The notes: generated by a model from the letters alone, not told the origin. 64,000 nucleotides of DNA from Rhodocollybia butyracea (GCA_015501585.1 JADNRY010000024.1:248001-312000), one strand, 5' to 3'; shown: positions 46,795 through 60,150, counted from the stretch's first letter. Made by a program: numbers and translations.

Positions 46795-48147
46795 ATGCCT
46801 GCCTGGGGAGAAAATCAAGCCTTTGGTATCGATGTTCAAGATTCTGTGCGACAAGTCAGGGCAAAGCGCGTTCGCAATGGGGACGTTCTAGAAACCACGA
46901 TGCGGTTCAGGACTTCCGCAGATTCTGTTACAAGGGTTCGGGCTGAGAACGCGTCCAGAATTCGCATTGCGGTTACTGGGTATGACTCCTCATCTTCCTC
47001 TAACCATGATGTCGCTAACCTCTGTCATCGTAGGCCAAAACCATGGGAGGAAGAAGAGGATGGATTTGAGGCCACTGCTTTTGCTCGGTCTCACTACAAC
47101 CTCAATACCTCTATCACCATCACTAACGACGATGTGAATTTCGCTCTAAACCCTTTGGATCGACGCCCTGTAGTTCGTTTCGTCTCTGTTGGGCCGATTT
47201 CTGAAGAGGAGCTTTCTCTTATGCCTGGTGAAGCTCCATCGGTTGAGTACGCCTCGGAGGCAAAGGCCGAATCTCGACCAGTTTCCGCTCTTGTCCCCTC
47301 AGCCGAATTCGTCACGGCTGTCTTGGATGCGCCACTCACTCCTCTCATTTCAGCGCGTCCCGGCGCCCCCCTTCGAATCATCACGAACCCTTTGTTGCTC
47401 CAACACAGTGGAGATGTAGACTCGGAAGTCGATTCGCCTCTGAACTCTCCTCCAATTACATCTTTTCATCCCCATCAATTCGGAGGCAGATCGTCGCTGC
47501 CTCTTCGCAGGCTAGTATTAGACGAGCCTCTCCCATCGTTGTGTGCTCGTAGCCCCTCAGAGAGCTCGTTTGTGGAACCTACAATCCCCGAAGAACACGT
47601 AGAAGTCGAAGGACGCACCGAAGCCTCTCTTGCCAGTCATATCTTCCCCGACAGTCTCGAGAACCAGGCCTCCGCCGAAAACACTGTCGAAGGTGCAGTT
47701 TCACTCCCGGGTGGTGTTCACTCCCATGTCTCTACCACCCGTCCTCAACGCAAAAGTATAGCGATTAGCTTGTCGAAAGCTGTCAAGCAAAAGCTGTATG
47801 GTTCGACTTCACTCCAGACCTCTTCCCCATCGTCTCCAGCCGTCGGACGCTCTTCGATGTCTCCTCCGCCTTCCGCCTTCTTCCAACGCTTTGAGCGTGC
47901 GTTAGGCGCTGGGTCTGGGTCTTCTGTTAGCCTCAGCTCTACGAGCTCGAAGTACGCGAACGCTACCAACTCGGGCAAAAAAGTGAAGGCGCTTCTTGGA
48001 AAGGCAATGGCTATCGGAAAGGGTTTGAAGCGGTCTTGGGAGGACGACGAGAATGTCCGTCCGGATGAGGCGAAAGATGCTAGCGATCGTCCCATCGTTG
48101 GAAGAAGGACCAAGAGAAAGCTGAGGGGATTGAGTGTTGGATACTGA
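46795..48147 (+). CDS. Uncharacterised serine/proline-rich protein
   Basis: Not recognised. The start is taken as ATG 46795 (MPAWGENQAFGIDVQ), because the upstream part of the open frame is hydrophobic leader sequence. A 54-nt GT-AG intron at 46980-47033 is in frame and easily missed; removing it gives 432 aa. The N-terminal ~140 residues are moderately ordered (FEATAFARSHYNLNTSITI). The remainder is low-complexity, rich in Ser, Pro, Glu and Ala, and probably disordered. The C-terminus is basic (RRTKRKLRGLSVGY) with a potential nuclear localisation signal. Likely a lineage-specific nuclear or regulatory protein; this is inference only. Confidence 0.6.
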   Translation: MPAWGENQAFGIDVQDSVRQVRAKRVRNGDVLETTMRFRTSADSVTRVRAENASRIRIAVTGYDSSSSSNHDVANLCHRRPKPWEEEEDGFEATAFARSHYNLNTSITITNDDVNFALNPLDRRPVVRFVSVGPISEEELSLMPGEAPSVEYASEAKAESRPVSALVPSAEFVTAVLDAPLTPLISARPGAPLRIITNPLLLQHSGDVDSEVDSPLNSPPITSFHPHQFGGRSSLPLRRLVLDEPLPSLCARSPSESSFVEPTIPEEHVEVEGRTEASLASHIFPDSLENQASAENTVEGAVSLPGGVHSHVSTTRPQRKSIAISLSKAVKQKLYGSTSLQTSSPSSPAVGRSSMSPPPSAFFQRFERALGAGSGSSVSLSSTSSKYANATNSGKKVKALLGKAMAIGKGLKRSWEDDENVRPDEAKDASDRPIVGRRTKRKLRGLSVGY

Positions 48148-48893
48148 ACCTCCATGACGCTGGTCGTTGTGAGACTAGATCTTTTTCTCCTCTCCTCTGT
48201 ATAAGCTTTTAAGGTAACGTTCTCATATTATTTCACGAACCACACTCCTTTTCTGTACCGTCTACTTTTCCACTCTTTTTTGTTTTCTCTATCTAACTTA
48301 TGTAGCTTAGTGAATGTGTAGCCGTATACTCCAGTCTACATACCTACCACAGTTCCATATAAGAACTGTGAGTGTTGTTGCCCGCACTGATTGGGATCGA
48401 AACACATGGGTTTGACTTACAACATTTGCAATCTCAATTACGGACCTCGTCGCACAACCAGCTCCCGGTATGGGTCGAGCATATATCTAGTAGATTCTAG
48501 CATTGAACTTTGTCGCTCATATTACCGAGCGACCTGCTTTTGGCAATCCATGTGACTTGGCCGTCGCCGATCCCTGTAACTTAGGTGTAACTATTGCCAC
48601 AGTACTTCAAGCTACGAGCCTCAGCCACCATGGCGAGTCAGGATATACGTCAAGCCCGTAACTCAGTAACCGACTTGAAGCAGTTCGTTCGCTAGACGGT
48701 GTTCCGCACTCTGAAGGTGTTCCCGCACTCTGAAAGTGCATGTGCCATGTACGGTTTAGTCGGACTCGCACGACGCTAAATTTACACGCATCTCCTGACA
48801 GTTGGCGAGGTCTCAAGGATTCTTACGACGATTGCCAGAGTCCGATCTCGGAGTACACAGTCCGAGTGCGTCCGCTAAGATTTGGACAGTAGG
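48148..48893. other. Intergenic upstream of the first adenylate-forming reductase
   Basis: 3' region of the serine-rich gene and promoter region of the next gene. No additional gene recognised. Confidence 0.45.
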
Positions 48894-48903
48894 TATATAA
48901 AAG
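48894..48903 (+). promoter_or_regulatory. TATA box, adenylate-forming reductase 1
   Basis: TATATAAAAG about 97 bp before the ATG at 48991. The paralogue has a similar element at a comparable distance. Confidence 0.6.
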
Positions 48904-48990
48904 GCGTTCACAAGAGCCTTTGCTTCAGCAACAACCACAGCAAGCTACGTACCAGACACACACATTGATACTTACAGCAAACCGCATAAT

Positions 48991-51900
48991 ATGTCTCCCA
49001 CTGTTACCCTCCCCGCCCTCGGAAACTCTCAACTTGACCTGCCTAGTTTGCTCGACTTTAATCTCGGGTACAACCCAGACTTTCCTCTTTACGTTTATGC
49101 CGAACCTGACTCTTCTACGACAAAGGAGATCAAGATGCTTGAGTACGTTCGCGCAGCCCATCGTGTTGGAAGGCTTGTTTGTGGCGACTCTCAGCCTGGC
49201 GAAGTTATTGCGATCATTGCAAACGTAGACGCAATAGTATATTCCGCTCTAATTACTGGTATTATGAAGGCCGGTCTGGTGGTAAGTCATTTTCGCATAC
49301 ATCTTATCGTATTCATTTTTCTTCCAGCCCTTCCCAATATCGCCCCGAAACTCACCAACGGCTCTCCTTCATCTAATTCGCAAATCATCTGCCCATAGAG
49401 TGCTAATGACCCAAACTACTCTGCGAGGCGTCATCGATGGACTCAAAGCAGAAATCCAGATGGTCGATCCAACATATGTGCTTAGCATCGAAGAGGTTCC
49501 TAGTTTGCAGCAGGCTTATCCTCGTCTTGGACAGGAGACGGCACAAGACCCTTTCGAACCCATCAAAGCAACTTTTTCGCCTAAAGATTCTGATAAAGCT
49601 GCATATGTGCATTCTTCGGGGTCTACTGGGCTTCCGAAACCTATCTTACTCACTCATAAGATAGTCAAGGATGACGCTTCATTATGTGAGTTTTTCAAAC
49701 TCTCAATGTACTTCTAATTCTTAGCTGGCGTTATTTCAAGTGTTCATTCAGAAGATTCGAGAAAACTTTTCAAACCCCATAATGAGTGGTTTAGGGTCAG
49801 TTCAAGTTGTCCATCCTTTGTGCAGAGTTGCTCAATTATCACAGTTTACCGAGCTTCCATATGATGGCTGTCTGTATCCATGTCTTCATGCCTTTGTACG
49901 GACTTATCCCAACCGCGGTATTTGCCCCTATTGTGACACAACCCGACGCCACACCCATCATCGCAACCCCCGAAAGTATCCTGGAAGCCGCCCAAATCAT
50001 CGAACCTACACTCATGTTAACTGTTCCAACCTTTTTCCACAGCTGGGCCAAGTCGGATAAGGCTGTAGAATTTTTGCGTACTCTTCGCTGTGTACAATAC
50101 GGCGGAGGACCTCTCGCGCCCAGAATCGCTGAATCGCTCATCTCTCGGGGAGTCCATGTCGTTGGTGTATACGGTGGCACAGAGTTTAGCATAGTTTCAG
50201 AGCTGAGACTGGATGTTGACGAAACTTGGCAATATTACAAGTTCAGGGATGAAACTAATATTCGGATGGTGCCACAGGGGAATGGTACATACGAGGTTCA
50301 GTTCTTGGTAAGTATATATTCTAATGCATGAATACTAACAGTTCATCGTTTATTCAACAGACGTCGGAGATGCATCAAGTCGCTGTTGAGAATCTCACGG
50401 ATGTAGCGGGTTATGCTACTTCTGATACGTTTGAGCCTCATCCCACTATCCCGAACCTATGGAAAGTGTAAGTGCATCTGGATCAAGCGTTATATTTGGT
50501 ATGGTTCATCTCATTCGTTCTACTCAGTGTTGGTCGGATCGACGACGTCTTGGTACATTCTTCTGGCGAAAAGACCGTCCCAGCGCCTTTGGAGGCCATT
50601 ATCTCGGCTAGCCCAATGTAAGTTGAACCTTATTACTTGGACTACCTCCATCTCATAGCTACTCTTCAGCCTCAGTGGTTCTATCATGTTCGGAAGACAG
50701 CGAGACCAGCCAGGAATCTTACTTGAGCCTTTGCCAGAATATCAGGTTGATGTGAACAACGATGCTGAAGTGTCCAAGTTCAGAAATTTAATCTGGTAAA
50801 GTCATCTTTGCTCATTCTCGATGTATACCTGCGATGAACGCAGATCTTCTAGGCCTGTAGTCGAAGAAGCAAACAGAATTGCACCTGCTTTCAGCCGAAT
50901 ATTCAAAGAGATGATTCTTGTCGTTGATCCTAAAAAGCCTCTTCCAAGGGTTGGTAAAGGAACGGTGGCTCGAAAGGCAGCGATAGCGTTGTATGATTCG
51001 GAAATAGATAAATTGTGAGCACTACCACTCGCTGTTCCTACATTCCTAATGTTTCCTAGATATGAAACCGTGGACTCGAACACGGGGGGCAACTCGGTGG
51101 AACTACCTACAAGTTGGAATGCTATGGATCTTCACTCATGGCTCGTGGACCAGATTTCAGATATTCTCTCCACTGAGGCTCCGCCTTCCGCTGCAGATTT
51201 ATTCGACCATGGCTTCGATAGGTATGTGCTTTACACTGCTCCTATTCACTCGCGTACAAATGGTTATATCTAGTCTTTCCTCTACGATCCTTCGCCTCCG
51301 CCTTGTAGGTGCCCTTCGCAAATCTGGTTTTCCTTCTATTTCAACTTTGATTACTCAAAATATCGTTTACAACCACCCAACCATCACTCAACTTACCGAA
51401 GCTATATCGAAGATGGTTATTGATCCCAAAGAAGGTGCAAATCGCGTTAAAACCCCAGAAGAAGCGATAGAGGAGATGATCGCCAAATACTGCAAGGGTT
51501 TAGATGCCCCACTCCCCGTACCTGGCCTCCAGATCAATCCTGAACAACAATATGTCCTCTTGACAGGCTCGACTGGAAATTTGGGAGCTCAAATTCTCGA
51601 ATCTCTGCTTCGAAATGAATCTGTTGCTCATGTTTATACGCTAAACCGCCCGTCCAGCCAAAGTTCGATGCTTGACAGACACCATGCTCGGTTCCAGGAC
51701 AAGGCTCTTGATATTTCTCTTCTGTCCTCCCCGAAGTTGGTGTTACTAGCGGGAGAAACATCTCGCGATGATCTTGGTTTGGCTGCAGATGTATTGAATG
51801 AGGTGAGCTTATGTGGCTACCGTCTATAGCTACTGATGATAGACTCATTCTGATATTCAGTTGCGCCAAAACTTGACAATGATCATTCACAATGCCTGGA

Positions 51901-52935
51901 GGCTCGATTTCAACCTATCACTAGCGTCTTTCGAGTCCCACGTGAAAGGTTCTCGAGTATTAATCGACCTCGCTCGCTCTAGCCAACACTCTTCTTCCAT
52001 GCGATTCTTGTTCACGTCGTCGATTGGTTCAACGCAGTCATGGAATGCTCAAACGCAAGGACCTTATCCCGAACATGTTGTGATGGATGCAAAGTATGCT
52101 GTAGGTGGAGGGTATGGAGAGAGTAAATATGTCACCGAACGGGTATGTACACGCACAAAACTTCACATAATTCCTAAGTTCTGAACTGGCTCACTACTAG
52201 ATATTGGCCAAGAGTGGTCTACAAGCAACGTCATTCCGTATTGGTCAAGTTACTGGTGCCACTGCCCGAATGGAGCCTGGGCCACCACTGACTGGGTTCC
52301 AATCATTGTGAAATCGAGCCTTAGTCTTGGTATACTTCCTGATGCCTATGGGGTACTTATATTTTTTGCCGGAAGTTGAAACGTTTTGATACTTACAAAT
52401 GTTCCAGGTCATTTCATGGCTACCCATGGATGCGGTTCGCGATGTCCTACTTGATATTGGCTTTAGCCAGGATCCAGCTCCCATAGTCGTAAATGTGGTT
52501 CATCCAAAACCAATATCGTGGACTCCCGTGATGCAACACATCAGGGGTGCTCTCCTTGAGGCGAAAGGGCTTCCTCCGGATGCACTTCCATTAGTACCTT
52601 ACTCTAACTGGGTTTCTGCTGTCGAGCAGTATGCGAGGAACGCTACGGATACTGGTACGCAGCAAATGGTACGTGTCTTTTTTGTCCCGGTATAACTTCT
52701 AGCTCAAGCACCCCTTCGTTAGCCTGCGATGAAGTTACTTGATTTCTACAGGCTCCAAGCGACTGCTGACAACGCTCTTAGAAAGTCAGAGCAAAACACG
52801 ACGGAGAGCGTAGGACTTACTCCATTGAGCACATACAATATTCAGAGGTTGAGTGAACGCGCAAGGACTCTGGAACCTTTGGATAGCTTCCTTGTACAAA
52901 AGTGGGTCAAATATTGGATAGAGGCAGGATTTTGA
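48991..52935 (+). pseudogene. NRPS-like adenylate-forming reductase 1 (A-T-R), frameshifted in R domain
   Basis: Would adenylate a carboxylic or amino acid, load it on a phosphopantetheine carrier and release it reductively as an aldehyde or alcohol. The adenylation domain shows PFPISPRNSPTA, HSSGSTGLPKPILLTHK, YGGTE and VGRIDDVLVHSSGEK. The carrier has DLFDHGFD/SLSSTI with the Ser after Asp. The reductase has LLTGSTGNLGAQILESLL and the catalytic YGESKYVTE. In exon 52201-52380 one C is missing (GCCCGAA at ~52264; the paralogue has GCCCCGAA). This leads to a TGA at 52309 and loss of the last ~200 residues, though the downstream exons (SWLPMDAVRDVL to KYWIEAGF) are otherwise preserved. Recent loss of function or a sequencing error. 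Confidence 0.75.
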
Positions 52936-54342
52936 TATTCAGAATATGATGTCGCGATTGACACGAATTTTTATGTATTCAATAATTTACCTGGACTCAG
53001 ATTTTACTACATATATCATGCCAGACGACGGTACAATAATTAACGAGATACTCTAATAAGATGTGTAATTCGTTCCTTCGTAGGTAGTACAGTAAGTTCT
53101 CAAAGTAAGTGTGATTCGGTAAATGGTCCCAGTTTTTGAATCGCAACCTGAATTGCGGACAAGGTGATTCAGACTTCACCAGAATGTGCATGTGCCACCA
53201 AAGGCGCTTCACCTGGTACTGAATCGCCACTCTCAAGTGATCATTACGGTCTTCTGGATCCCTCTTGATTCGCTCAGCCATCTGGAAGCTATTCAAAGAA
53301 CTTAGTACTCTACCATCAACTTGAAGTTGTTCGTTTTATTAAGTTTTATTGGACTTCCTGCATGAACTATGATGATGAACACGATAGGCACGAGCTCTGA
53401 CGAAAGTCCTGTAAACAAAGTTATAGGAGACACAAGCCGAGCTGATTGTCCGTCTCAGCTTTGAAACTTTTCCTCCTTGCCGGTGTTTCCTCCTAGTAGT
53501 AAGGACTCCTACCGCCACTTGGCTCTTGCTACTGGGAACTTGCTACCAAATGTATAGTTCAAGACTCCAAATTCCGAGCCACAGACTATAGTACAGCACT
53601 CAAAAAGAAAAACTATCCCAGTATTATAATAAGCAACTCTCATCATTTCCCTCGAATCCTGCCTGATTCCAGCTTCAAGAGCTTTAGAAGCGCCGACGGG
53701 ACATTTCTAGGGCCGAAAAGCATATTCTAAAACTATACTATTTCCTGGGACCTGAGAACTATACGAAAAACAAATGTTTGGAAGGAAGGAAGAAACTAAC
53801 CATTGAAGTGGTTCCTGTTCGCGCTACATGCATAGTGTTCATAATGCACGCCACGGCGACAAGCAAACAGCTCGGAAGCCCACAGTCATAAGCTCCGACC
53901 TTGTAGTTGGATATTCATTCTCACTCGGTTGCAGTCGGTTGCACGGACTCGGGACTTCTACAATTCATTAGACTGGCTGCCGGCCGAGTTGTATACTTTT
54001 CACTAACGGACAATCGGTTGCAACTTCAAGAGCATAGCGCTTAACTCTCGATATCGAGCCTGGTTCAACGTATCACTGTTCAAATTATTCAGACTTCAGT
54101 GACTTCAGTTGCATAAACGACTATGGCCTGGCCTCTATACAGTTCATCTAACTGACGTTAAAGAATGCTCTCAGTCTGTCGCTTCATGATTCGCCGATTT
54201 GATAGAATTATATGCTCCAAGAATTTCTATTCACACCCGAAACTTGGATTCCGACTCTCAAGCTGGTCAGCCGCTCAAGTTTCACTCTGTATCTTTCTCA
54301 GGAGTCATGTAAGAGTCCGGGCGCATAGGACTCAAAGGGATG
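52936..54342. other. Intergenic between tandem reductase genes
   Basis: A 99-codon open frame at 52997-53296 (-) containing MAERIKRDPEDRNDHLRVA has even composition but no recognised family; it could be a small gene or chance. No other feature seen. Confidence 0.35.
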
Positions 54343-54350
54343 TATATAAA
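54343..54350 (+). promoter_or_regulatory. TATA box, adenylate-forming reductase 2
   Basis: TATATAAA 76 bp before the ATG at 54419. Confidence 0.6.
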
Positions 54351-54418
54351 TCAGCAATTACGAGAGTATTGAACACACCATACTCGATTTATCACTTCTA
54401 CGCTAGTATCTACACAAC

Positions 54419-57400
54419 ATGTCCTCGACTGTAATCTTTCCCGACCTGGGAAAATCTCAGCTTACCCTACCCAGCCTATTAGACTTTAATCTCAAGCACA
54501 ACCCACACTTTCCTGTTTACACCTATGCAGAACCGGGCTCTTCTACGACAAAAGAGATCAAGATGCTCGAGTACGTCCGTGCAGCTCATCGCGTTGGAGA
54601 GCTTATTCGCGGCAACTCCCAGCCTGGCGATGTTATTGCGATCATTGCGAACGTAGACGCAATAGTGTATTCCGCTCTAATTACTGGTATCATGAAGGCC
54701 GGTTTGGTGGTAGGTTAATCTCGAATACGTACATCTTTTCGTATTCATTTTTCTTCCAGCCCTTCCCAATATCGCCCCGAAACTCACCAACGGCTCTCCT
54801 TCATCTAATTCGCAAATCTTCTGTCCATAGAGTTCTAATGACCCAAACTACTCTGCGAGGCGTCATCGATGGACTCAAAGCAGAAGTTCAAATGGTTGAC
54901 TCGACATACGTGCTTAGCATCGAAGAGGTTCCTACCTTACAGGAAGCTTATCCTCGTCTTGGACAGGAGACGGCACAAGACCCTTTCGAACCCATCAAAG
55001 CAACTTCCCCCCCTAAAGATTCAGATAAAGCTATATATTTGCATTCTTCGGGGTCTACTGGGCTTCCGAAACCTATCTTACTCACTCATAAAATTGTTAT
55101 GAATAATGCTTCGTTATGTGAGTCTTGTCAAATTCCAGTATCCTTTCTTGGCTGACATCGATATTCAAGTATACATTAATAAACTACGTGAAAACTTTTT
55201 AAACCCCATAATGGGTGGTTTAGGGTCAGCTCAAGTTATCTATCCTTCGCATAGAGTTGCTAAAATTATTGTAGTTTACCAAGCTTCCACACAATGGGTG
55301 TCCTCGTCCAAGTCTTGATGCCTTTGTATGGCCTCATCTCAATCGCGGTATTCGCACCTACTGTGATAAAACCCGAGGCCTTACCAATCATCGGAACCCC
55401 CAAAAATGTCCTGGAAGCAGCGCAAATTCTTAAACCTACACTCATGATTAGTATACCGTCATTTATTCACACTTGGGCTCAATCAGATCAGGCTGTAGAG
55501 TTCTTACGTACTCTACGCTTTCTACAATACGGGGGAGGACCTCTCGCGCCCCGAATCGCCGAATCCCTCGTCTCCCGCGGGGTCCGAGTCGTTACTGGAT
55601 ATGGTGGTACAGAATTTGGCGTAGTTTCGGAACTGAGCTTGGAGACTGACGTAACATGGCAATATTTCAAGTTTAAAGACGAAGTCAACGTTCGGTTGAT
55701 GCCACAAGGAGATGGTACATATGAAGTTCAGTTATTGGTAAGTGTATAATCAAATTCATGAATGTTGGTTGCTCATATTTGACTCAACAGACAACGGAAA
55801 CCCATCATGTTGCTGTCGAAAATCTCACAGATGTTGCTGGTTATGCTACTTCTGATCTAGTCGAACCTCATCCCACTATTCTAAACTTATGGAAAATGTG
55901 AGTGCATCAGGCGTTATTCTTGCTACGGGTTAGCTCATTCGTGCTACTCAGTGTTGGTCGAATCGACGACGTATTGATACATTCTTCTGGTGAAAAGACC
56001 GTCCCAGCTCCGTTAGAGGGTATCATCTCAGCTAGTCCGATGTAGGTTCAAGCTCATTGCGTTAATGACCTTCATCTTACGGCTGCTCTTCAGCCTTAGT
56101 GGTTCCATCATGTTTGGAAGACAGCGAGACCAACCAGGAATTTTACTTGAACCTTTGCCAGGTTATGAAGTTGATGTGAACAATGATGCTGAAGTGTCCA
56201 AGTTCAGGAATTTGATCTGGTAAAGTTCTCTTTGCTCACTCTTGATATCTACTCTTGACTAACACAGATCTTCTAGGCCTGTAGTCGAAGAAGCAAATAG
56301 AATTGCACCTGCTTTCAGCCGAATCTTCAAAGAAATGATTCTTGTCGTTGATCCTAAAAAGCCTCTTCCGAGGGTTGGCAAGGGAACAGTGGCTCGCAAG
56401 ACAGCGTTGACTTTGTATGACTCTGAAATAAATAAACTGTAAGTACAAAACATCAATCCTTCCTACAATCCTAATCATCTCTAGATATGATACCATTGAA
56501 TCAAATATGGGAGGCAACTCGGTGGGACTACCTAAAAGTTGGAAGGCTGTAGATCTTCACCCTTGGCTTGTTGGTCAGATCTCAGAGATTCTCTCCACCG
56601 AGGCTCCCCCTGCTACTGCGGATCTATTCGAGCATGGGTTCGATAGGTATGCATTCTAAACTTTTCTTATTCAATTGCATACAAACGGCAACATGTAGTC
56701 TTTCCTCTACGATACTTCGCCTTCGTCTCGTCGGTGCCCTTCGCAAGTCCGGTTTATCCTCTACCTCAACTTTGACCCCCCAAAGCATTGTTTACTCCCA
56801 CCCGACCATCACTCAGCTTACCGAAGCTATATCTAAGATGGTTATTGATCCCAAAGAAGGTGCAAATCGCGCTAAAACCCCAGAAGAAGCGATAGAGGAG
56901 ATGGTTGCTAAATACTCCAACGGTTTAGACGCCCCACTCCCCGTATCTGGCGTCCAGGTCAATCCCAAACAACAATACATCCTCCTGACAGGCTCGACTG
57001 GGAATTTGGGAGCTCAAATTCTCGAATCTCTGCTTCGAAATGAATCTGTTGCTCGTGTTTATACGCTTAACCGCCCATCCAGCCAAACCTCGATGCTTGA
57101 CAGACATCGTGCCCGGTTCCAGGACAAGGCTCTGGATATCTCTCTTCTATCTTCTCCGAAATTGGTCTTTTTAGCGGGAGAAACATCTCACGATGATCTT
57201 GGTTTGGCTGCGGATATATTGAACGAGGTGGGCTTATGCCGCTATCCTCCATAGATGATAGACTCATTCTGATATTCAGTTGCGCCAAAACTTGACAATG
57301 ATCATTCACAATGCCTGGAGGCTCGATTTCAACCTATCACTAGCGTCTTTCGAGTCCCACGTGAAAGGTTCTCGAGTATTAATCGACCTCGCTCGCTCTA

Positions 57401-58357
57401 GCCAACACTCTTCTTCCATGCGATTCTTGTTCACGTCGTCGATTGGTTCAACGCAGTCATGGAATGCTCAAACGCAAGGACCTTATCCCGAACATGTTGT
57501 GATGGATGCAAAGTATGCTGTAGGTGGAGGGTATGGAGAGAGTAAATATGTCACCGAACGGGTATGTACACGCACAAAACTTCACATAATTCCTAAGTTC
57601 TGAACTGGCTCACTACTAGATATTGGCCAAGAGTGGTCTACAAGCAACGTCATTCCGTATTGGTCAAGTTACTGGTGCCACTGCCCCGAATGGAGCCTGG
57701 GCCACCACTGACTGGATTCCAATCATTGTGAAATCGAGCCTTAGTCTTGGTATACTTCCTGATGCCTATGGGGTACTTATATTTTTAACGGAAGTTTAAA
57801 CGTTTTTATACTTACAAGTGTTCGCAGGTTGTTTCATGGATGCCAATGGACGCGGTTCGCGATGCTCTACTGGATATCGGCTTTAGCCAGGAGCCAGCTC
57901 CCATAGCCGTCAATGTGGTTCATCCCAAACCGATATCATGGACATCTGTGATGCAACATCTCAGGGTTGCTCTCCTCGAAGCGAAAGGTCTTCCTCCAGA
58001 TGCACTTCCATTAGTACCTTACTCTGAGTGGGTTAGTACTGTCGAGCAGTACGCGAGGAACCCGACGGAGACTGATATGCAGAAAATGGTTTGTGCCTTT
58101 TTAAACAATCTTATCCCAGCATAGCTCATATATCTTTTCCTCAGCCTGCGCTAAAGCTGCTTGATTTCTACAAGCTCCAAGTGACTGTGGACAACGCTCT
58201 TAGAAAGTCTGGGCAAAGCACGACGGAGAGCGCAGGACTTACGCCACTGAGTACTACAAATGTTCAGAGACTAAGCCAACGTACAAGAGATCTGGAACCT
58301 CTGGATGGTGCCGCTGTGCGGACGTGGGTCAGATACTGGATAGAAGCAGGATTTTAA
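54419..58357 (+). CDS. NRPS-like adenylate-forming reductase 2 (A-T-R), intact
   Basis: Tandem paralogue of the gene at 48991. Domain order A-T-R is complete: PFPISPRNSPTALL, HSSGSTGLPKPILLTHK, LPSFHTMGVLVQVLMPLYG (after splicing out ~67 nt at about 55214-55281), YGGTEFGVVSEL, VGRIDDVLIHSSGEKT, the carrier DLFEHGFD/SLSSTI, the NAD(P) motif LLTGSTGNLG, YGESKYVTE and a complete C-terminus ending VRYWIEAGF. Over a dozen short introns match the paralogue. No condensation domain is present, so it acts on a single building block. Such reductases make small aldehydes or intermediates in basidiomycetes; the L-aminoadipate reductase is a distant relative. No further biosynthetic genes are adjacent. 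Substrate not predictable from what I can see. Confidence 0.85.
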
Positions 58358-58531
58358 CTGTAGAAAACAATTTGTATCCATAGTTTTGTGCAAGTAATTC
58401 AAAAACGAATCGGTCAAAGCTGGAAGCTGAGTGATCAGCTTTATATTCCTGTGACCACCACCCAAGGCCGAATTGGCAAGAAACATGAATCAAGGCGTAT
58501 ACTGGGCGTATATAAGGCATACATTCACAGA

Positions 58532-60150
58532 TCAATTAACAGCAACAGTCGAGGCTTGTGCAGCTTGAGGAACATCAGTAGGTACAGGTACAGTACCCGT
58601 TCGGGCTATCGCAGCGCCAAGGGCTTGCGTCCTAATAGCAAGACCGCGTGTTTTCTCGATGACCGATTGATACACTGGCTGGGGTGGTCGTGAAATTTGG
58701 ATCAGGTTCTAGTTCAAAATATGTGAGAATGAAGATTAGCAGAACGAAAAAGATGATTGACCTTCTCCAGATCGATTTTAGCGTCTTGTCCCATGCGAGT
58801 TTCTCGGATGAGGTTGACAATCCATTTTTCACCTTCGTCACGAGGAAGGTTAAGGCGGTCGGAGAGATCCCTAGAATAGTGATGAGATGACACTGAAACC
58901 AAGAAAAAGTGTAACATACCCAATATCTATCCGTTGATGAATCTTGCAGTACGCTTCGCTAACCAGACATCTCGCACTCTCCAAAAACTCATCATGGAAA
59001 TCAGTCAGGAAGAAGTCATCAGAGACGACTTTCTCTGCTTTCTGCAACTCCTTCTGAGCCATTTCAAAGTCAAATTCCACGTGAAGTTGCATGAGGAAAG
59101 CAGTCACTGGGTCTGTGTACTGGTAATTTTCCATTTGTATGACCTTTACTACTTCCCGGACGGCGTTCTTTACTCTAGAAGATTGAGGTGCCGAGGCAGA
59201 GCTGGAAGATGGTGTTGGGGTGGAGATGATCGCTGCAGCTGCAACGTAGCGGAGGATCCAAGGACAGGATGTTTGGATGGTGTTCAGGTACGTCGGTGAC
59301 AGGAATGTCTCGAGCAACAAAGCCCGACCCTGGGGGTGGTTGAAGTAGACAAAAAGAGACCAGTGAACGAGCCATGTTCGGGAGTGAAGCTGGCTTAGTG
59401 CGGGATCGACAGCTGGTGTAGAGCTGGTAATAGCGGATGAAAATGGTGCCAGTGTACGTGCGTCTATAGCTTCACGGAGAGAGTTTAGCTCTTCAAGAGC
59501 AACGTCCCATTTTCCCGTGAGGATATCTGAGGCAAGTTTACCCCAGTGCGCCGATATGGTAAGGTCAGGATCGGTAGAGAGGACACGGAAGTGATACAAG
59601 TAATCAGCAGCACCGCTGTAGTTTCCGTACGAGTACTGGAATTTTCCAAAGTTGTATAGGGCGGTGATTTGGTCTAAAGTGAGCTGTAAAAGCCATGTCA
59701 GCACGCTGCTTGCGTTCAAAAAAAGGTAACACACATTATAGTTGTCCTTCAGATACTGCAAATTTTGATTTTTGTCTTGCCTTAAAGCCTGAGCGACATC
59801 CGGGTTTTCAATCACATCTAAAACAGCCTGGGCTTCCTGCTGAAGCCTTTCGTGTGTGGAAACTGCATTTTCTCGTTTCTGTTCGAATTCTATGGTAAAA
59901 AATCAACACCTTTGATCGTGAAAGTCACAAGCGTTCACCGACCCTTTGGAACATCTTGATTTGGATAGATCTGCTGGAACAGCGAGGCAGCATAGTCAAA
60001 CATGTTTGTTCCTTTGGCCAGCTCATATTGGGCAACCTGGACTTCGTCTGCAGAGAATATACCGGTTTCGACCAGGTGAGCAAGAAGAGGAAAAGAGAGA
60101 TGGCGATCCAGATAGGGGATTATTGTTTTTGAGAGATCGAAATCCGCCAT
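58532..60150 (-). CDS. eIF3e: Eukaryotic translation initiation factor 3 subunit e (INT6)
   Basis: Core PCI-domain subunit of eIF3, which brings mRNA to the 40S ribosome. The start [20 protein letters not shown] at 60150 matches the conserved family N-terminus; an ATG 54 bp upstream is less likely. The family sequence continues with [20 protein letters not shown], the central helical repeats ([53 protein letters not shown]) and the PCI winged helix ([31 protein letters not shown]). The tail is a variable Ala/Thr-rich end before the stop at 58532. Five or so short introns. Length is normal. No defect seen. Confidence 0.93.
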
